A stretch of DNA of 64,000 nt, from positions 39,538,933-39,602,932 of the forward strand of contig OY755251.1 in NCBI GenBank assembly GCA_963576725.1, written 5' to 3'. Under the pieces are notes generated by a model. That model was given only the letters and a program-made list of their open reading frames with translations. It searched no databases and was not told the DNA's origin. Of the stretch, positions 32,471-43,148 are shown in pieces (position 1 is the first letter of the stretch; each line of letters opens with the position of its first letter). The position numbers and the translations under genes are program-made. The stretch is from Azorinus chamasolen. Lineage: Eukaryota > Mollusca > Bivalvia > Cardiida > Solecurtidae.

Positions 32471-33480
32471 TACAAACGTGTAATTTCGACAGCTTCTGTA
32501 ATGTGGAATAAACTAGAATCTACTTAAAGACTGTGAATTTAGTTGTATATAACGGCATCGAACATATCATGTTTCGTATGCTCGCAACAAGCCCGTCAAT
32601 ATTTATTAGATCTACATTTTTAAGTCAGTTTTTAAAACCGATGAATGTTTCATACGCAGTGGGCGTGGTACATGTAGATAATGAGTTTAGGACAATTGCC
32701 CTTCAGGACGATTGCCCCTTAGGATGTTTGCTCTTTAATATATAAACTATCTTATAATATGAAATAAATGGGTAAAAGGCCGTGTAGACCAATACGCATT
32801 CTTGTACGCATTGTATTTACTCCAAATATTTGGACATTGAAACCTATACAAATAGCAAAAGTATACACATTCCCACTGTTTGTCTCTGAACAAGTCGTCC
32901 CTTTTTAACCCTGTGCCTGTGTTAATTTGTTTTGACTGTTAAAAAATGACAGCCGGTTAAGTTGTAACGTTGAGAAATGACCCGGATCGTTAAATAACGG
33001 CCCTGCTCATGAATACGTGAAAAAGTGATCCACACGTGAAAAAGGCTCGTGTTGAAAACTGGCATATAATTTATATGCTCATACACAATCAGTGTAGTTG
33101 ATCGTATGATACTGATAAACGTTGGCTATCAACGATGAGGTTCAGATGTTTTCATAGTTATGAGGATGTCTCGGTTGAATTCTAGTTCTAAAGTGTGTGT
33201 GGTGGGTGGGGTGTGTGAAAATAGCAGTTGGATAGCTTCCATCATTGGGTGTCACCATGGTCACGAAATGTTGAAACGGCATCACATTAAACCAAACTCA
33301 AGCAATCGTGACATACCGGTAACTTATCATGCTAAGAATCGATATCAAACTCGATTCAAATAAACTTGAAAAGTATATTTATTGCCAGAACAAGATAAGA
33401 AATGGGAAAATTCCATGAAAATCGAGAATAAAGTAAATATACCGGTATCCGAAAGATGGGGATGTGCTGCACTGTATAGC
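32471..33480. other. Spacer, nothing recognised
   Basis: Short frames only. GGACAATTGCCCTTCAGGAC near 32690 resembles GGTCAATTGTCTGATGGGC near 47580 and may be an uncharacterised low-copy repeat. Confidence 0.4.
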
Positions 33481-33489
33481 GATCGGATA

Positions 33490-33600
33490 TTAACTCTTTC
33501 CCTGTCAATCGCGACAGCAATGCCATATTCAAGCATTTCGGACCTGTATGAGACGCCGAGTAACTCGGCATCTCGTCCGGCTCAAAGCTGTTTGACAATC
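33490..33600. mobile_element. PH-C hairpin element, partial
   Basis: TAACTCTTTCCCTGTCAATC at the left; hairpin GTATGAGACGCCGAGTAACT / CGGCATCTCGTCCGG at 33545-33585; GCTGTTTGACA closes it. Confidence 0.6.
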
Positions 33601-33913
33601 AGCAATCTTAATTCTACCAAAAGAACCAAGCAATTTGTGGAGCTTTAAAATGAAGCGGACGAGAGTTTGGGCATGCCCTGACTTTCATGGCAGGATAAGT
33701 GTCCCCATCTTTTTTATACGACTTCGTTTTATATAAACGCTCACTATGTGCTTAACTAAAACCAATGACAAGAGCATAATTTATACAGATACAGCCTACT
33801 GAACATAATCAAAATCAGATTTATCAAAGTCTCACAGAACGAACGGGAACGTAACCGAATTCAGTCAAAATCTCATTTCAGAAAGTTGCAAGTAGTTTGG
33901 ATGCTGGTGAGAC

Positions 33914-34096
33914 CACAGGAGCCAGGCGGGTGACCATTTCATAAATACTACTATCTTCAGATACGTTAAGACATCATGAAAATATTATTTTTTCGTATAC
34001 TATAATACTATGTAGTATACTATACGAAAACAAAAATCAAGATCAGTTTTAATCAGTAGTATTTTTGAAAAATTTCACGCGCCTGGCACCTATGGG
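33914..34096. mobile_element. Short inverted-repeat element with central hairpin
   Basis: Outer arms GAGCCAGGCGGGTGACCATT ... AATACTACT and AGTAGTATTTTT ... CACGCGCCTGGCACC pair with a few mismatches. A second, inner hairpin (TTCGTATACTATAATACTA / TAGTATACTATACGAA, about 33989-34027) sits in the middle. No clear target duplication. Confidence 0.65.
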
Positions 34097-34660
34097 TGGG
34101 CCGGCAAGTCACCCCAAACTGTTTGTGACAACATATTGCGTAACAAAATGGATATATGGTATCTTTTAATTAAACTGGTATTATTTTTTTATTATTATTA
34201 AAGTTAACTGGTACTGCACAGAACTGCACCGGAAGAGTTGTCAATTTAGTAAAGAATCGTGCTGTATGTTTTCCATGACAAACGATGCAAGCATCCACAG
34301 CAACCCTCTCATCTGGGGTTTTCACTATTTACGAAAGCGAACAGACACAGACACAGACGCATTGTGCGGGTAAGACAGAGGGGCAGACGGACACAGACAC
34401 AGAGACATACTGTGTCATACGAGTTATGTCGTTGACATCGTACCTATTATCATTGATGATAGGTTCTAATAAAATATATTGTAGGCAAGACCTACAAAAG
34501 ACCTACTGTAAGAATGACTAGCAGGCGACTTTATTTTTTTTTGGGGGGGGGGATGCGTGCAAACAGCTGAAAAATGGGCGATCTATGACTGGGATGCTTC
34601 GAATTTATTCATTAATTACCATAACAGCATGAGATAAAATCAAGTCGAAATACTGAAGTA
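34097..34660. other. Spacer with CAGACA simple repeats
   Basis: ACAGACACAGACACAGACGC and GGACACAGACACAGAGACA are short imperfect simple repeats (34335-34410). A T-run plus about ten G lies near 34530-34552. Confidence 0.5.
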
Positions 34661-34676
34661 GCCCTAAAAAGGGCCG
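34661..34676 (-). promoter_or_regulatory. Histone 3' stem-loop of the H2A pseudogene
   Basis: On the minus strand the sequence is AACGGCCCTTTTTAGGGCTA: a 6-bp GC-rich stem with a short T-rich loop, the replication-dependent histone mRNA 3' processing signal, about 31 nt after the H2A stop. The loop differs slightly from the usual TTTTC-A pattern. Confidence 0.85.
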
Positions 34677-34706
34677 TTTGTTCAATTCTTGTGTAAAGAC
34701 GACAGT

Positions 34707-35064
34707 TTACCTGGTCTTCTGTGTCTTCTTGGGCACTGCTGATAGGCTTGGATGATGGGCAACACATCACCCTGGGCGATGGTTACTCCAGACAAAAGCT
34801 TGTTCAACTCCTCGTCGTTGCCATGACCAGCTAAAGGTGACTGGGAATGATCCTGGTCTTCTTGTTGTCTCGGGCAGTGTTGCCTGTCAATTCCAGTACT
34901 TCAGCAGCCAGGTATTCGATGACGGTAGCCAAGTACATGTACTCTGCGTAGTTACCTTTGCGCAGCAGACTGTGGATCCTGTCCACTGGGAACTGAATCC
35001 CTGTCCTGGAAGACGTCCTCTTTGCCTTTCCCTTAGCTTTTCCTCCCTTTCCTCGTCCAGTCAT
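34707..35064 (-). pseudogene. Histone H2A pseudogene
   Basis: The minus-strand frame begins [15 protein letters not shown] and continues [27 protein letters not shown] and [12 protein letters not shown], unmistakably H2A (histone fold; pairs with H2B in the nucleosome). Three lesions are visible. About eight residues (the RVGAGAPV segment of loop 1 / alpha 2) are missing after KGNYAE. A frameshift and stop follow SHL; the C-terminal half ([17 protein letters not shown]) is readable only in another frame. A further frameshift lies before the end. Acidic-patch residues are partly retained but off-frame. A TATTTAAAG box (about 35128-35136) and a CCAAT box (35180) lie upstream. It is the last of four co-oriented histone relics. 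Confidence 0.92.
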
Positions 35065-35124
35065 GTTTGTACGTAATTTGGGCTTCTCGTGTAGACAAGG
35101 CAATGTAAATGATCAAACCCACCT

Positions 35125-35190
35125 TTCTTTAAATATGCGATAAAACGGATTGACCTACTTAACTCAAAGCACCCGCTCGACCAATCAGAA
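35125..35190 (-). promoter_or_regulatory. Remnant H2A promoter (TATA-like and CCAAT)
   Basis: On the minus strand, CTGATTGGTCGAGCGGG (inverted CCAAT, 35170-35186) precedes CATATTTAAAGAAAGG (about 35124-35140), roughly 65 bp upstream of the H2A start codon. Spacing fits a replication-dependent histone promoter. Confidence 0.55.
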
Positions 35191-35674
35191 ATAGCCTGTG
35201 AATTGGCCGTCTTGCTGCAAGAACGACGCAAACTCTGGTTATAATTTCCTTTTTTCCACGGGTAACGAAATCCGAAGATAAATGTGTGTACATATTTTAG
35301 AAGTTTGGGACATTCTCCCCCACGTTAAAGAGTTTGAAATGTGTGCCTGTGCGAAACCGGTCATAAAGGCCTGACAAAATAGGTACTTAAGATGTAACTG
35401 ATTTCGAAATAGATTTAACAACACAACTCTCACATGTGGCTAGGTAATTCTTTCTTGCTCAGTTTTATGGGAATGGGGTTGTGTTTTATGTGTATTTGTA
35501 ATATTCGAGAACAAATTTCAGCGAAAAACATTCGTTATATTAAAGAATCACGATATAGTCTAACGACGTTGATGTAAAGACCACCCTTTGCTGGAATGAT
35601 TATGACTGCCAATGCCTCTCGGCTGTTTTTATTTGGAAGCATATCGCGGAAAACCGGATTGACCTACATGTACT

Positions 35675-35730
35675 CCCGTGTGCAAATAATTCGCTTGTTT
35701 CTGATTGGTCGAGCGATTTTCAGTCCTGTT
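35675..35730 (+). promoter_or_regulatory. Possible orphan histone promoter
   Basis: GTGCAAATAATTCGC (octamer-like) and TTTCTGATTGGTCGAGCG repeat the CCAAT/GAGCG context of the H2A promoter but face the other way. A divergent H2B would be expected downstream on the plus strand, but none is present. Inference only. Confidence 0.35.
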
Positions 35731-35833
35731 TGCTAGTCAGTTGAAAAACTCCGTTTTAGTAAGATTCCGAAACCCTAATAAATGTAAGCATGGATTGAAA
35801 AATCAACCGCTTTTCGATAATTGTGAAGTATAT

Positions 35834-36104
35834 GTAACCGGGTGTTCTTATAAGGAAACAAACCCGCTCAGACCTGGGGTCGAACCTGGGTCGCTAAGTT
35901 CTCAGTCATGCACTCTACCACGTCGCCATAAAAGCGCGCTTGTACAGCTAGGCCGTGCAAGTGATGATATACCTACATACTGTGACATACTCCCCAGCAA
36001 GTTGAAATTATTCCCGAATTTCTATGGGTATGAGAACGAATGGGAATTGAACTCGCAGCTCATACAGTCACAGTCCGACGTTGGGTGCCAAACGTAACCG
36101 GGTG
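35834..36104 (-). mobile_element. tRNA-like SINE region, second type
   Basis: On the minus strand GTGGTAGAGTGCATGAC (A-box-like) and CCCAGGTTCGACCCC (B-box-like) occur at 35866-35929. A second weak B-box-like sequence (GCGAGTTCAATTCCC) is near 36045. GTAACCGGGTG flanks the region directly at 35835 and 36095. It is unrelated in sequence to the SINE at 32176. A 130-codon plus frame across it is not a gene. Confidence 0.5.
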
Positions 36105-36420
36105 CTGGAAAAAATATAGCACCAAATTTGGTCACAAGGCAAATTGGGAACGTGTTTGACGACTCTCTGAAAGCAGTTTGGCGAACGAAATGCCTCCAAA
36201 ATATTGATAGAATGGCATTTCTTCAAAACGCTGGTACACGTGCCACAGGCATGAGTAAACTGTAATGAATAAGAGTGAGCTTACCGCAGATCACAGTGGT
36301 GAAAATATGATTCCGACCAATATATTTTGAAATGCTAAAAGTAACGGAAACAAAAACAAAACGGCCTTTGTGGGCAACCGAACCACGTCTAAGTAGATTC
36401 TATGTGCCTTAACCCTTTTC
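36105..36420. other. Histone intergenic spacer
   Basis: No gene or repeat recognised; a truncated PH hairpin (TCTGCAAACAGAGTAGACCC) lies just beyond, at about 36427-36475. Confidence 0.4.
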
Positions 36421-36670
36421 CTCATATAACACGCATCTGCAAACAGAGTAGACCCCGGCCAGACGGCTCGACACTACCAGTATTTGATATATACATTACA
36501 GGAATTATAAAAGAGAAATTCTGAAATCATTGAAGAGACATTAATTTTGGGTAATAATCTATAGAAATTGGACAAGGGACAGATTGTATAGAAAATGCGT
36601 CGATTGTCCAGACATACTCATATATACACTTAACTATTAGAGAATTAAGTCTTTCGGAAAAAAATGTGTA

Positions 36671-36685
36671 GCCCTTAAAAGGGCC
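36671..36685 (-). promoter_or_regulatory. Histone 3' stem-loop of the H4 pseudogene
   Basis: Minus strand AATGGCCCTTTTAAGGGCTA, a 6-bp stem with a T-rich loop, 27 nt after the H4 stop position. Confidence 0.85.
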
Positions 36686-36711
36686 ATTGTTGTGTCGGTA
36701 AGACCCGAAGT

Positions 36712-37002
36712 TTAACCTCCGAACCCGTAGTGTCCTGCCTTGTCTCTTCAGGGCGTAGACGACGTCCATGGCTGTGAGTAATCCTCTTGGCATGTTCGGT
36801 GTAGGTTAAGGCATCACAGATCACGTGTTCAAGGTAAACTTTCAAGACACTTCTCGTCTCCTCGTATATCAGACCAAAGATACGCTTCACACCACCACCA
36901 CGAGCCAGACGGCGGATAGCTGGCTTGGTGATACCCTGGATGTTATCACGCAGAACTTTTCGGTGACGCTTAGCGCCTCCTTTTCCTAGACTTTTTCCTC
37001 AT
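36712..37002 (-). pseudogene. Histone H4 pseudogene
   Basis: The frame contains [38 protein letters not shown] and [11 protein letters not shown], then after a frameshift [16 protein letters not shown]: clear H4 (histone fold, partner of H3). Lesions: the N-terminal tail is shortened with a shift between ATG and the LGKGGAKRH segment; a shift occurs at KRKTV; and a small deletion before the final YGFGG turns the C terminus into another frame. Substitutions also hit normally invariant sites. A TATA-like CATATAAGT lies at 37021-37031 on the minus strand, unusually close to the start, in keeping with 5' loss. Confidence 0.93.
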
Positions 37003-37624
37003 TTGCTCTCATTTGAATCTACTTATATGTATCTGGATATAGAGTTCAAATTCGAATGTTGCAATACCGACAGCGCAGATTGTTTTCATCTTACTTGAAA
37101 CACCAAATCCGGCCTTCACCTTGACCTGACCTGACTCTTTGTTCGAATCTTCATGGTTTAGTTAGGTCAGTGTGGGGTCGGAATCGAAAGAGAAATATGC
37201 GACGCGCGCGGCCGGGATAGAAATCCATAAATGTTCTGGTAGGTTTTCGCTATAATAGAGTTTGGATGTGGATCCGAACGATTTTTGAAAGGCAATATCG
37301 TAACAAGAATGATGTTTCTTAGCACGACGGTCGATTTCAAGCGGTTCCGGGGGAATTTGTACGATATTCATGGCAATAAAAATGGCAAATATACACATAG
37401 ATCTTGGCGAGGAACAGGTCCAAATACGCATTGTTACGAACTTGGTTCAACGAAAACACAAAAAAAGGAAAGACAAAAATCTGATCGAGGCTTGAAAGTT
37501 CTAGGTTTGTGAGAAATAAAAGATCTTGCAAATGCGCTGTATTTGACTAAAACTATGGGACATAACTATAGGAATCGGTGGGCTACACGAACTCTGAGAT
37601 ACAATCTTACTGAAATATGTGCGT

Positions 37625-37639
37625 GGCCCTAAAAGGACC
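37625..37639 (-). promoter_or_regulatory. Histone 3' stem-loop of the H3 pseudogene
   Basis: Minus strand ACGGTCCTTTTAGGGCCAC; the stem now has one mismatch (GGTCC against GGGCC). It follows the H3 end by only a few bases. Confidence 0.82.
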
Positions 37640-37645
37640 GTTTTG

Positions 37646-38072
37646 TTAGACTCAGTCCCAAGTCTTGGCAGCTGTCCGTATATACGAATTTCAAGCTGGG
37701 TGTCCTTTGGCATGATGGCGGCACGTTTGGCGTGGATGACGCACACGTTGGTATCCTCAAAGAGACCAACCAGATAGATCTTGCTAGCCTCCAGCAGAGC
37801 CAGGACGCGGAGCTCTGGAATCAGAAGTCAGTCTTAAAGTCCTTGGCAAACTCGCGGACCAGACGCTGGAAGGGTAGTTTCCTGATGAGCAACTCGGTGC
37901 TCTTCTAGTAACGCCTGATCTCTCTCAGGGCGACGGTTCCTGGTCTGTATATGTGAGGTTTCGTCACACCTCCGGTTGCTGGAGCGCTCTTGCGAGCGGC
38001 ATTAGTGGCCAGCTGTTTCCTTGGAGCCTTTCCTCCGGTGGACTTTCTAACTGTCTGCCTTGTTCTCTTCAT
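37646..38072 (-). pseudogene. Histone H3 pseudogene
   Basis: Begins [20 protein letters not shown], against the usual MARTKQTARKSTGG, and continues [13 protein letters not shown] and [14 protein letters not shown]. An in-frame TAG then replaces the Gln codon that follows, and a TGA replaces an Arg codon after DFKTDF; both are single-base changes. A deletion next shifts the frame, so [16 protein letters not shown] is read elsewhere. The C terminus is rewritten. Stop codons produced by substitution cannot be explained by indel sequencing errors. A CCAAT box (GACCAATCAG, 38201-38210) lies about 130 bp upstream; no TATA box is evident. Confidence 0.94.
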
Positions 38073-38200
38073 GTCGGTTGTAAGATACAATGATTACGGA
38101 GTGAGCAGAGTGCATCTATTTCATGCTATCGGGCCTGGTCTATGTTGACGGGGCAACGACAAAACCGTCGAGCTTAAACCCCGAAAACGGATTGAAAACT

Positions 38201-38210
38201 GACCAATCAG
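38201..38210 (-). promoter_or_regulatory. CCAAT box upstream of the H3 pseudogene
   Basis: GACCAATCAG, the same 10-mer as upstream of H2A, including its flanking bases. Confidence 0.5.
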
Positions 38211-38517
38211 AATACAGAAAAGTATGGGCTATCGAAACTCTAACATGGGCGTTTTTCACCGTTTTAGGACAGAATGTAGTAACAATAAAGAAAACGGCGA
38301 ACGATGGAAAACATATACTGCGTAAACTGTGAGTACATACTAATGTGTTCCGAAGTTATGCCGTCTGCGAGGCAACCGGAACCTATATTTATAAGCGGTT
38401 GAAAGAGAGATACAGACTGACTAGTTCTAATGGTATTCTGCTTACCTTTTCATAGTACTGGCATGGGCTATGTAAGTAAGGGGTGCAGACATGTTATTTA
38501 GCGTCATGACAAAGTAT

Positions 38518-38630
38518 TTGTTTGTTTGTTTGTTTGTTTGTTTGTATGTTTGTTTGTATGTATGTTTGTTTGTTTGTTTGTTTGTTTGTTTGTTTGTTTG
38601 TTTGTTTGTTTGTTTGTTTGTTTGTTTGTG
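38518..38630. repeat. (TTTG)n microsatellite
   Basis: About 28 consecutive TTTG units with a few TATG interruptions, between the H3 and H1 relics. Two open frames across it are low-complexity artefacts. Confidence 0.97.
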
Positions 38631-38751
38631 GGTGGGTACTGGTACGTGTATTATAGGACTTTATATTTTTTAACTCGATGGAAAAGTGACCTCTCGAAAG
38701 TTTTTGAATGATCCTTTGTTTAAACCCGGGTGGCCGGGTAACTTCTTTTCC

Positions 38752-39041
38752 TTACTTCTTTGCTGCTTTGGCTTTCTTCGGCTTAGCTTTTTGGATGATT
38801 TGGTGGCAGCCTTGACCTTTTGACCTTCTTTGGAGCAGCAGCCTTTTTCACTTTCCCGAGCTTTAAGGAACCGGAAGCACCGACTCCCTTTGCTTGCTTC
38901 AAAACTCTTCACTCCACTCTTCAGTGCCAATTTCAAATGGGTATTGACGCTGGGGTTCTGTCCCACTTTGTATTTGCCGACAATGAATTTCATGATAGCA
39001 GCCTTGGAAGAACCTCCGCGGTTCTTCAGCTCCTTGATCAT
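38752..39041 (-). pseudogene. Histone H1 pseudogene, 3' part
   Basis: On the minus strand, MIKELKNRGGSSKAAIMKFI, VGKYKVGQNPSVNTHLKLAL and KSGVKS form the second half of the H1 winged-helix (linker DNA binding) domain. The lysine/alanine-rich tail follows only after a frameshift, and the expected ending PKKAKAAKK plus TAA (38752-38754) is in yet another frame. The 5' part of the gene is 4.5 kb away at 43535-43638, separated by the insertion at 39043-43533. No clear histone stem-loop is seen after the stop. Confidence 0.9.
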
Positions 39042-39580
39042 TCCCTATCGACTGTGTTACAATGAGGGGTGCGCCTGCGATAAGACACGTTCAGGTATCG
39101 GGTCGATACTGTTACGGCGCCTGCCTGTTTGTTTGCAAATATGCGAGAGAGGAGATTCATTTAACGTTCAGTAAACTGTTTATTTTCCTAAGTTTTTGTT
39201 CCTTTATTCAATACTTAGGCAGTATCGTATATCGTGTCGAATTATACATCATACGTACGCAGGAAATCGAGTTAAAAGCAATTAGTGCGCGAAAAAAGGG
39301 GTTTTAAAAGTAATAACTTGTTCAAAACATGAAGATTTTGCTCTGATTTACATTCCGTTTCACTAAAGGTGAAAAATCTTTAAACGATATGTACCGGTAA
39401 TGCCTTATTTAGCATATAGCACCCGCGTGTACACTTAATTTGCAGGTTTTAAATTGCTTTTGACGAGTTTATCCATACTATCACATCCGTGTACATGTTA
39501 CGGTTTCTTCCCAATCAAATGACGCATGTTACGGTCTCTTATCTACATCCTTACAGACTCTGCCAGAATGCCTTACGGCA

Positions 39581-39625
39581 TTACAGAACAGAACAGAACA
39601 GAACAGAACAAAACAGAACATAATT
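39581..39625. repeat. (AGAAC)n tail-like repeat
   Basis: ACAGAACAGAACAGAACAGA continues for about 35 bp into CATAATTTTATTCAG. It looks like the simple-repeat tail of a retroposon, but no body is recognised. Confidence 0.45.
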
Positions 39626-39777
39626 TTATTCAGATTTGTACAAAGTACCTCGTCTGATAATATAACACATCTGCCACCTGTCTTACATTTTGACTTTATT
39701 CTAACATAAGCGACGTGTTTGGTATGCTGTAAAATCCCTCTAGACTACACGTTAAATGTAGCATATATATCGGTCTT

Positions 39778-39935
39778 GGAGACAGGTGGCAGCTTAATGC
39801 AGGGTGAAAGTCATGCAGAAAGCTCCTCTAGGAGCTTTCTGCATGACTTTCACCCTGCATTGAGCAATCACCTGCCTAAAAGTATCTAAATTCTTCTCTA
39901 CTAAACTTCCGGTTTAGAGGGGTTTTACTGTACAT
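39778..39935. mobile_element. PH-D MITE with near-perfect 35-bp hairpin arms
   Basis: Arms at 39793-39827 and 39830-39864 (CTTAATGCAGGGTGAAAGTC... and ...GACTTTCACCCTGCATTGAG) have one mismatch and a 2-nt loop. TTTAGAGGGGTTTTACTGTA is the mariner-like right end. Confidence 0.85.
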
Positions 39936-40763
39936 CTACAGATAATACTCGAGAGATAGATTCTAAAATTCTGCCATTACTCAGAGAGACAATGGGATCT
40001 ACTGTGCTACCCCCCCCCGGCTATAGGGGTGTGGGGGTTGCACGGTAAACCCCACTGGCTCCCTGAGTACATATCTTTGGATCGATGCAAGACGTCGATT
40101 ACATTGGTAATTACTCGTACATTTACTAACTGATGTGTTACTGCCGGTGTTTTTCTAAAACAAATTGTAGGGGACATAACTATGAAATACAATCGAACCA
40201 GATCACCCTGTCGACATGCTCAACTACACTCATGCTGTGACATTTTATTTAAATCTGCCCAGCCGTTTTTGAGAAGAAGCACAGACAAACTTTGCGATAG
40301 GCAGACAGGGAAGACAATTATACCAAAAGCAAATAGAGCAGACCCTGATCAGACGTCTTCTACAGAAGTCTTCAGATCTGGGTCTGGCGTTTATATACTT
40401 TATATCAGGAAAAAGATTAGCTGACGAAAATATCAATTTTGCAATGGAGAATTGGCCAGTCGTGCTTATTGTTAAGAAAATTATATTTTATTACAGAACC
40501 ATGTTGTAACTGTTAATAACATTTTACCGGATGAATGTTCATGTATGATTTATTTTAGTTATTGTATGAAAAGTATAAATATTTGCTATTGCAAACAAAT
40601 ACGAATGTATAACATTTCAGCAAACAGAACAGACTCTGATACATCCACGGCGATCCTCTGATCTGGATCCACTATGTATACAGAAACAACAAATGTGTCA
40701 CTATCAGAAAAGGGGCTAACATCTTCAACGCTGATGTTTTGGAATGGAATAACCAATCATTGT
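39936..40763. repeat. Spacer with two PH hairpins
   Basis: Hairpins lie at about 40331-40392 (AGCAGACCCTGATCAGACG / CAGATCTGGGTCTGGCG) and 40619-40682 (AACAGACTCTGATACATCC / GATCTGGATCCACTATG). Nine C residues near 40012. The rest is unassigned. Confidence 0.5.
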
Positions 40764-40985
40764 TTAACCGTTTCCGTCATATAAACATCTTTTCGCGCAT
40801 TTGCAAACAGAGTAGACTCAGCTCAGGTTCTGCTCTGTTTGCTATTGGAATTTGATAAATATATTTCTTTAGTTTCTAAAATGGCTACAAGGTTACGCCT
40901 TCTATATTTCAATATACCTATTTTGTCCATGAATATTCATTAGGTATTGAACATTAGACTGAATATAAAACAGGGAACGGGTTAA
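40764..40985 (+). mobile_element. PH-A MITE, complete, short hairpin
   Basis: TTAACCGTTTCCGTCATATA and AGGGAACGGGTTAA bound it. The hairpin (about 40804-40847) has lost its centre. CTAAAATGGCTACAAGG and TGAATATTCATTAGG follow. Confidence 0.82.
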
Positions 40986-41283
40986 TTAATATACTGCCAC
41001 GAAACAGAAACTGTGCACTTTTATATTCGAGATAACGTTTTTGCTATAAAGTTTATAATTACAATTTTATCATCATGATTGCAGAAAATAACCCTCCACA
41101 TTCTGAACTCATTTATGGACATTTTAAGTACATAGACGGCCTTCAAATTGACCGCAGACGATTATGCAACTTTTCGCTCGTGCTACCCGTGCAACCTATG
41201 TACAGGTACAGATTTACCCTGACCGATATCTCTACTCGTTGTGCAATCATAAATCACAGTTCACTTTTGAATTTCACTAGCTC

Positions 41284-42148
41284 GTAAGCAAGAAGCCACG
41301 GCTTCTTGAAAACGAACGAATTCAAGCTCTTTTGCAACTAGCAGCTGGCGTCAACGTTTCTGGCGTCGCTAGGCAGTTCAACTGTCATCGGAATACAATT
41401 TGAAGTCTCCGACAACGTTACCAGCAGAACGACAGCGTTAGAGATAATCGTCGATCCGGTAGGCCGAGGGTGACGACGGCACGTCAGGGTCGACATTTGA
41501 CGTTGACGCACATACACAAATGATTCAAAACGGCTACAAGCACAGCCAGACAGCTTGGCATATCAAGGGATACGGTTTTAAACCGATTGCGGACCAACGC
41601 CAACACATTGAGGGCAAGGAGGCCATATGTTGGCCAGTTCATAAATAACAGACATCGTGCTCTTAGACTGGTCTGGGCCCGCCGTCATCTTCGTTGGAAC
41701 CGTGCAATGTGGTCCAGGGTGCTCTTTAGTGATGAGTCAAAATTCAACCTAAGCACTGCTGACGGTAGAGTCCTGGTTTTCAGACGTAAAGGTGAACGTT
41801 TTGCACACAACTGTTTACTTGAGCGAGATCGCTTTGGAGGGGGTAGTGTAATGGTATGAGGAGGTATAATGGGAGGAAGAAAAACAAACATTGTTTTTGT
41901 AAATGGTAACTTAGATGCCCAAGGTTATGCATGACAACGCAAGGCCACACACTGCTAGACTCACCATGAACTACCTGGCTGCAAACAACGTTAACGTCTT
42001 ACCTTGGCCGGCTTGCTCTGACTTGTCTGCAGCCTTAGTGCATGAATGGAACGCCAATCCTGACGTCGTCATTAGACGTTACGTCAGATCCATGCGGTCA
42101 AGAATATATGCATTGATCCGTAGACGAGGAGGCCATAACAGATACTGA
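41284..42148 (+). pseudogene. Tc1/mariner transposase pseudogene
   Basis: Reads in one frame from VSKKPRLLENERIQALLQ, a helix-turn-helix region with VSGVARQFNCHRNTI, and SGRPRVTTARQ. The catalytic segment follows, with FSDESKFNL (first Asp) and DRFGGGSVMV. Three TGA codons interrupt it (41401, 41521, 41857); the first two replace expected Arg codons and the third an expected Trp. After a frameshift near 41928 the second Asp motif HDNARPHTARL is present. The segment with the third catalytic residue (Glu of the DD34E triad) is deleted near 42029, where WPACSDLS joins ALVHEWN. The end, RRRGGHNRY, is intact. It is a cut-and-paste transposase that can no longer act. No TIRs were found for it. It sits inside the H1 insertion. 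Confidence 0.93.
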
Positions 42149-42424
42149 TTAATTGTCGCGAATCGTTACAAATATTCAAAAGCAAAAGGCAGATACGGGA
42201 AATTACAAATCTGCAACTTTCACTTTTTACCCTTGCGTTGTTCAGACGTTAAATACTTTTCGGACAATTATCACATTTAAATTAAAAGTAAACCATCGCA
42301 AAGACAATACATTTTCGCACATTGTGGTACCAAATATGCATATATTCAGATACAAGAAATATAAGATAATGCCATTTAACCAACTGCACGGTTTCTTTTT
42401 CGTGTCAGTATAGAATCAGTTTGA
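42149..42424. other. Spacer after the Tc1 relic
   Basis: An 86-codon open frame (42153-42413) has no recognised motif. Confidence 0.4.
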
Positions 42425-42750
42425 AAGGTTTGCTTGGAGATTTTAAAAGACAAGCAATGCAGATCCTGGTCAAAGACCTCCCAGAGGAACCTTCTCATCT
42501 GCTTCTGCACTGCTAGGGGATTTTGAAGAACAAACAATACAGACCCTGTTCAGAGAGCCCCTAGAGGAGCCTTCTCATCTTGGTCCGCAGTGCTAGGGGA
42601 TTCCGAATGATAAACAATACAAACCTTGGTCAATAACTCCTAATGGAACCTTCTCATCTGAATCTGCATTGCTAGTTGATTTTGAATGGCAAACATTGCA
42701 GATCCTGATCAGAGGGCGCCTCTAGGACCACTCTGATTTGTATATACACT
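42425..42750. repeat. Tandem array of ~80-bp hairpin units
   Basis: Four units begin at CAATGCAGATCCTGG (42455), CAATACAGACCCTG (42535), CAATACAAACCTTGG (42615) and CATTGCAGATCCTG (42693). Each contains an imperfect palindrome of the PH type (GACCCTGTTCAGAGAGCCCC / GAGGAGCCTTCTCATC). Units are joined by GCTAGGGGATTTTGAA. Confidence 0.8.
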
Positions 42751-43148
42751 GAGTTCATCAAATGTTTAGTCAGATTTAATTTCTACAATAGCTGTTAAAA
42801 TCTGGCATATCAAGTGTTGGTATTAAGAATGGGATACGTGTTCCATAATTACAACTTTCAGTTTATTTGTTAATCTCACTCAATATCTACGACATAAACT
42901 AGTGTAGTTTTAGTCTTCTATCGGGCCTAAAACATCGATTCCATACTCTCAAAAACACTTATTGTTTTCGATTAGAAACCGTAACTTTAAGTTTGGATCT
43001 AGATCATGAACCGTAACACCCTCTGGCACACGCCTTAACAATGCAGTTTTGAAAAATGCAACCGATTTGCCTTATAATCAGTCAAAAGAGAGAAATTTGT
43101 TTTGAAATTTGTCTACAGTTAGTTTTGGATCATGCTTGTACCTAACAT

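Noticed and set aside
35705..36097. 130-codon plus-strand frame where H2B might be expected
   Set aside because: The translation has no H2B motif and crosses a reverse SINE-like sequence.
34707..38072. Functional histone genes with sequencing errors
   Set aside because: Substitution stops in H3 and an eight-residue deletion in H2A, with altered invariant residues in H4, are not explained by simple indel error.
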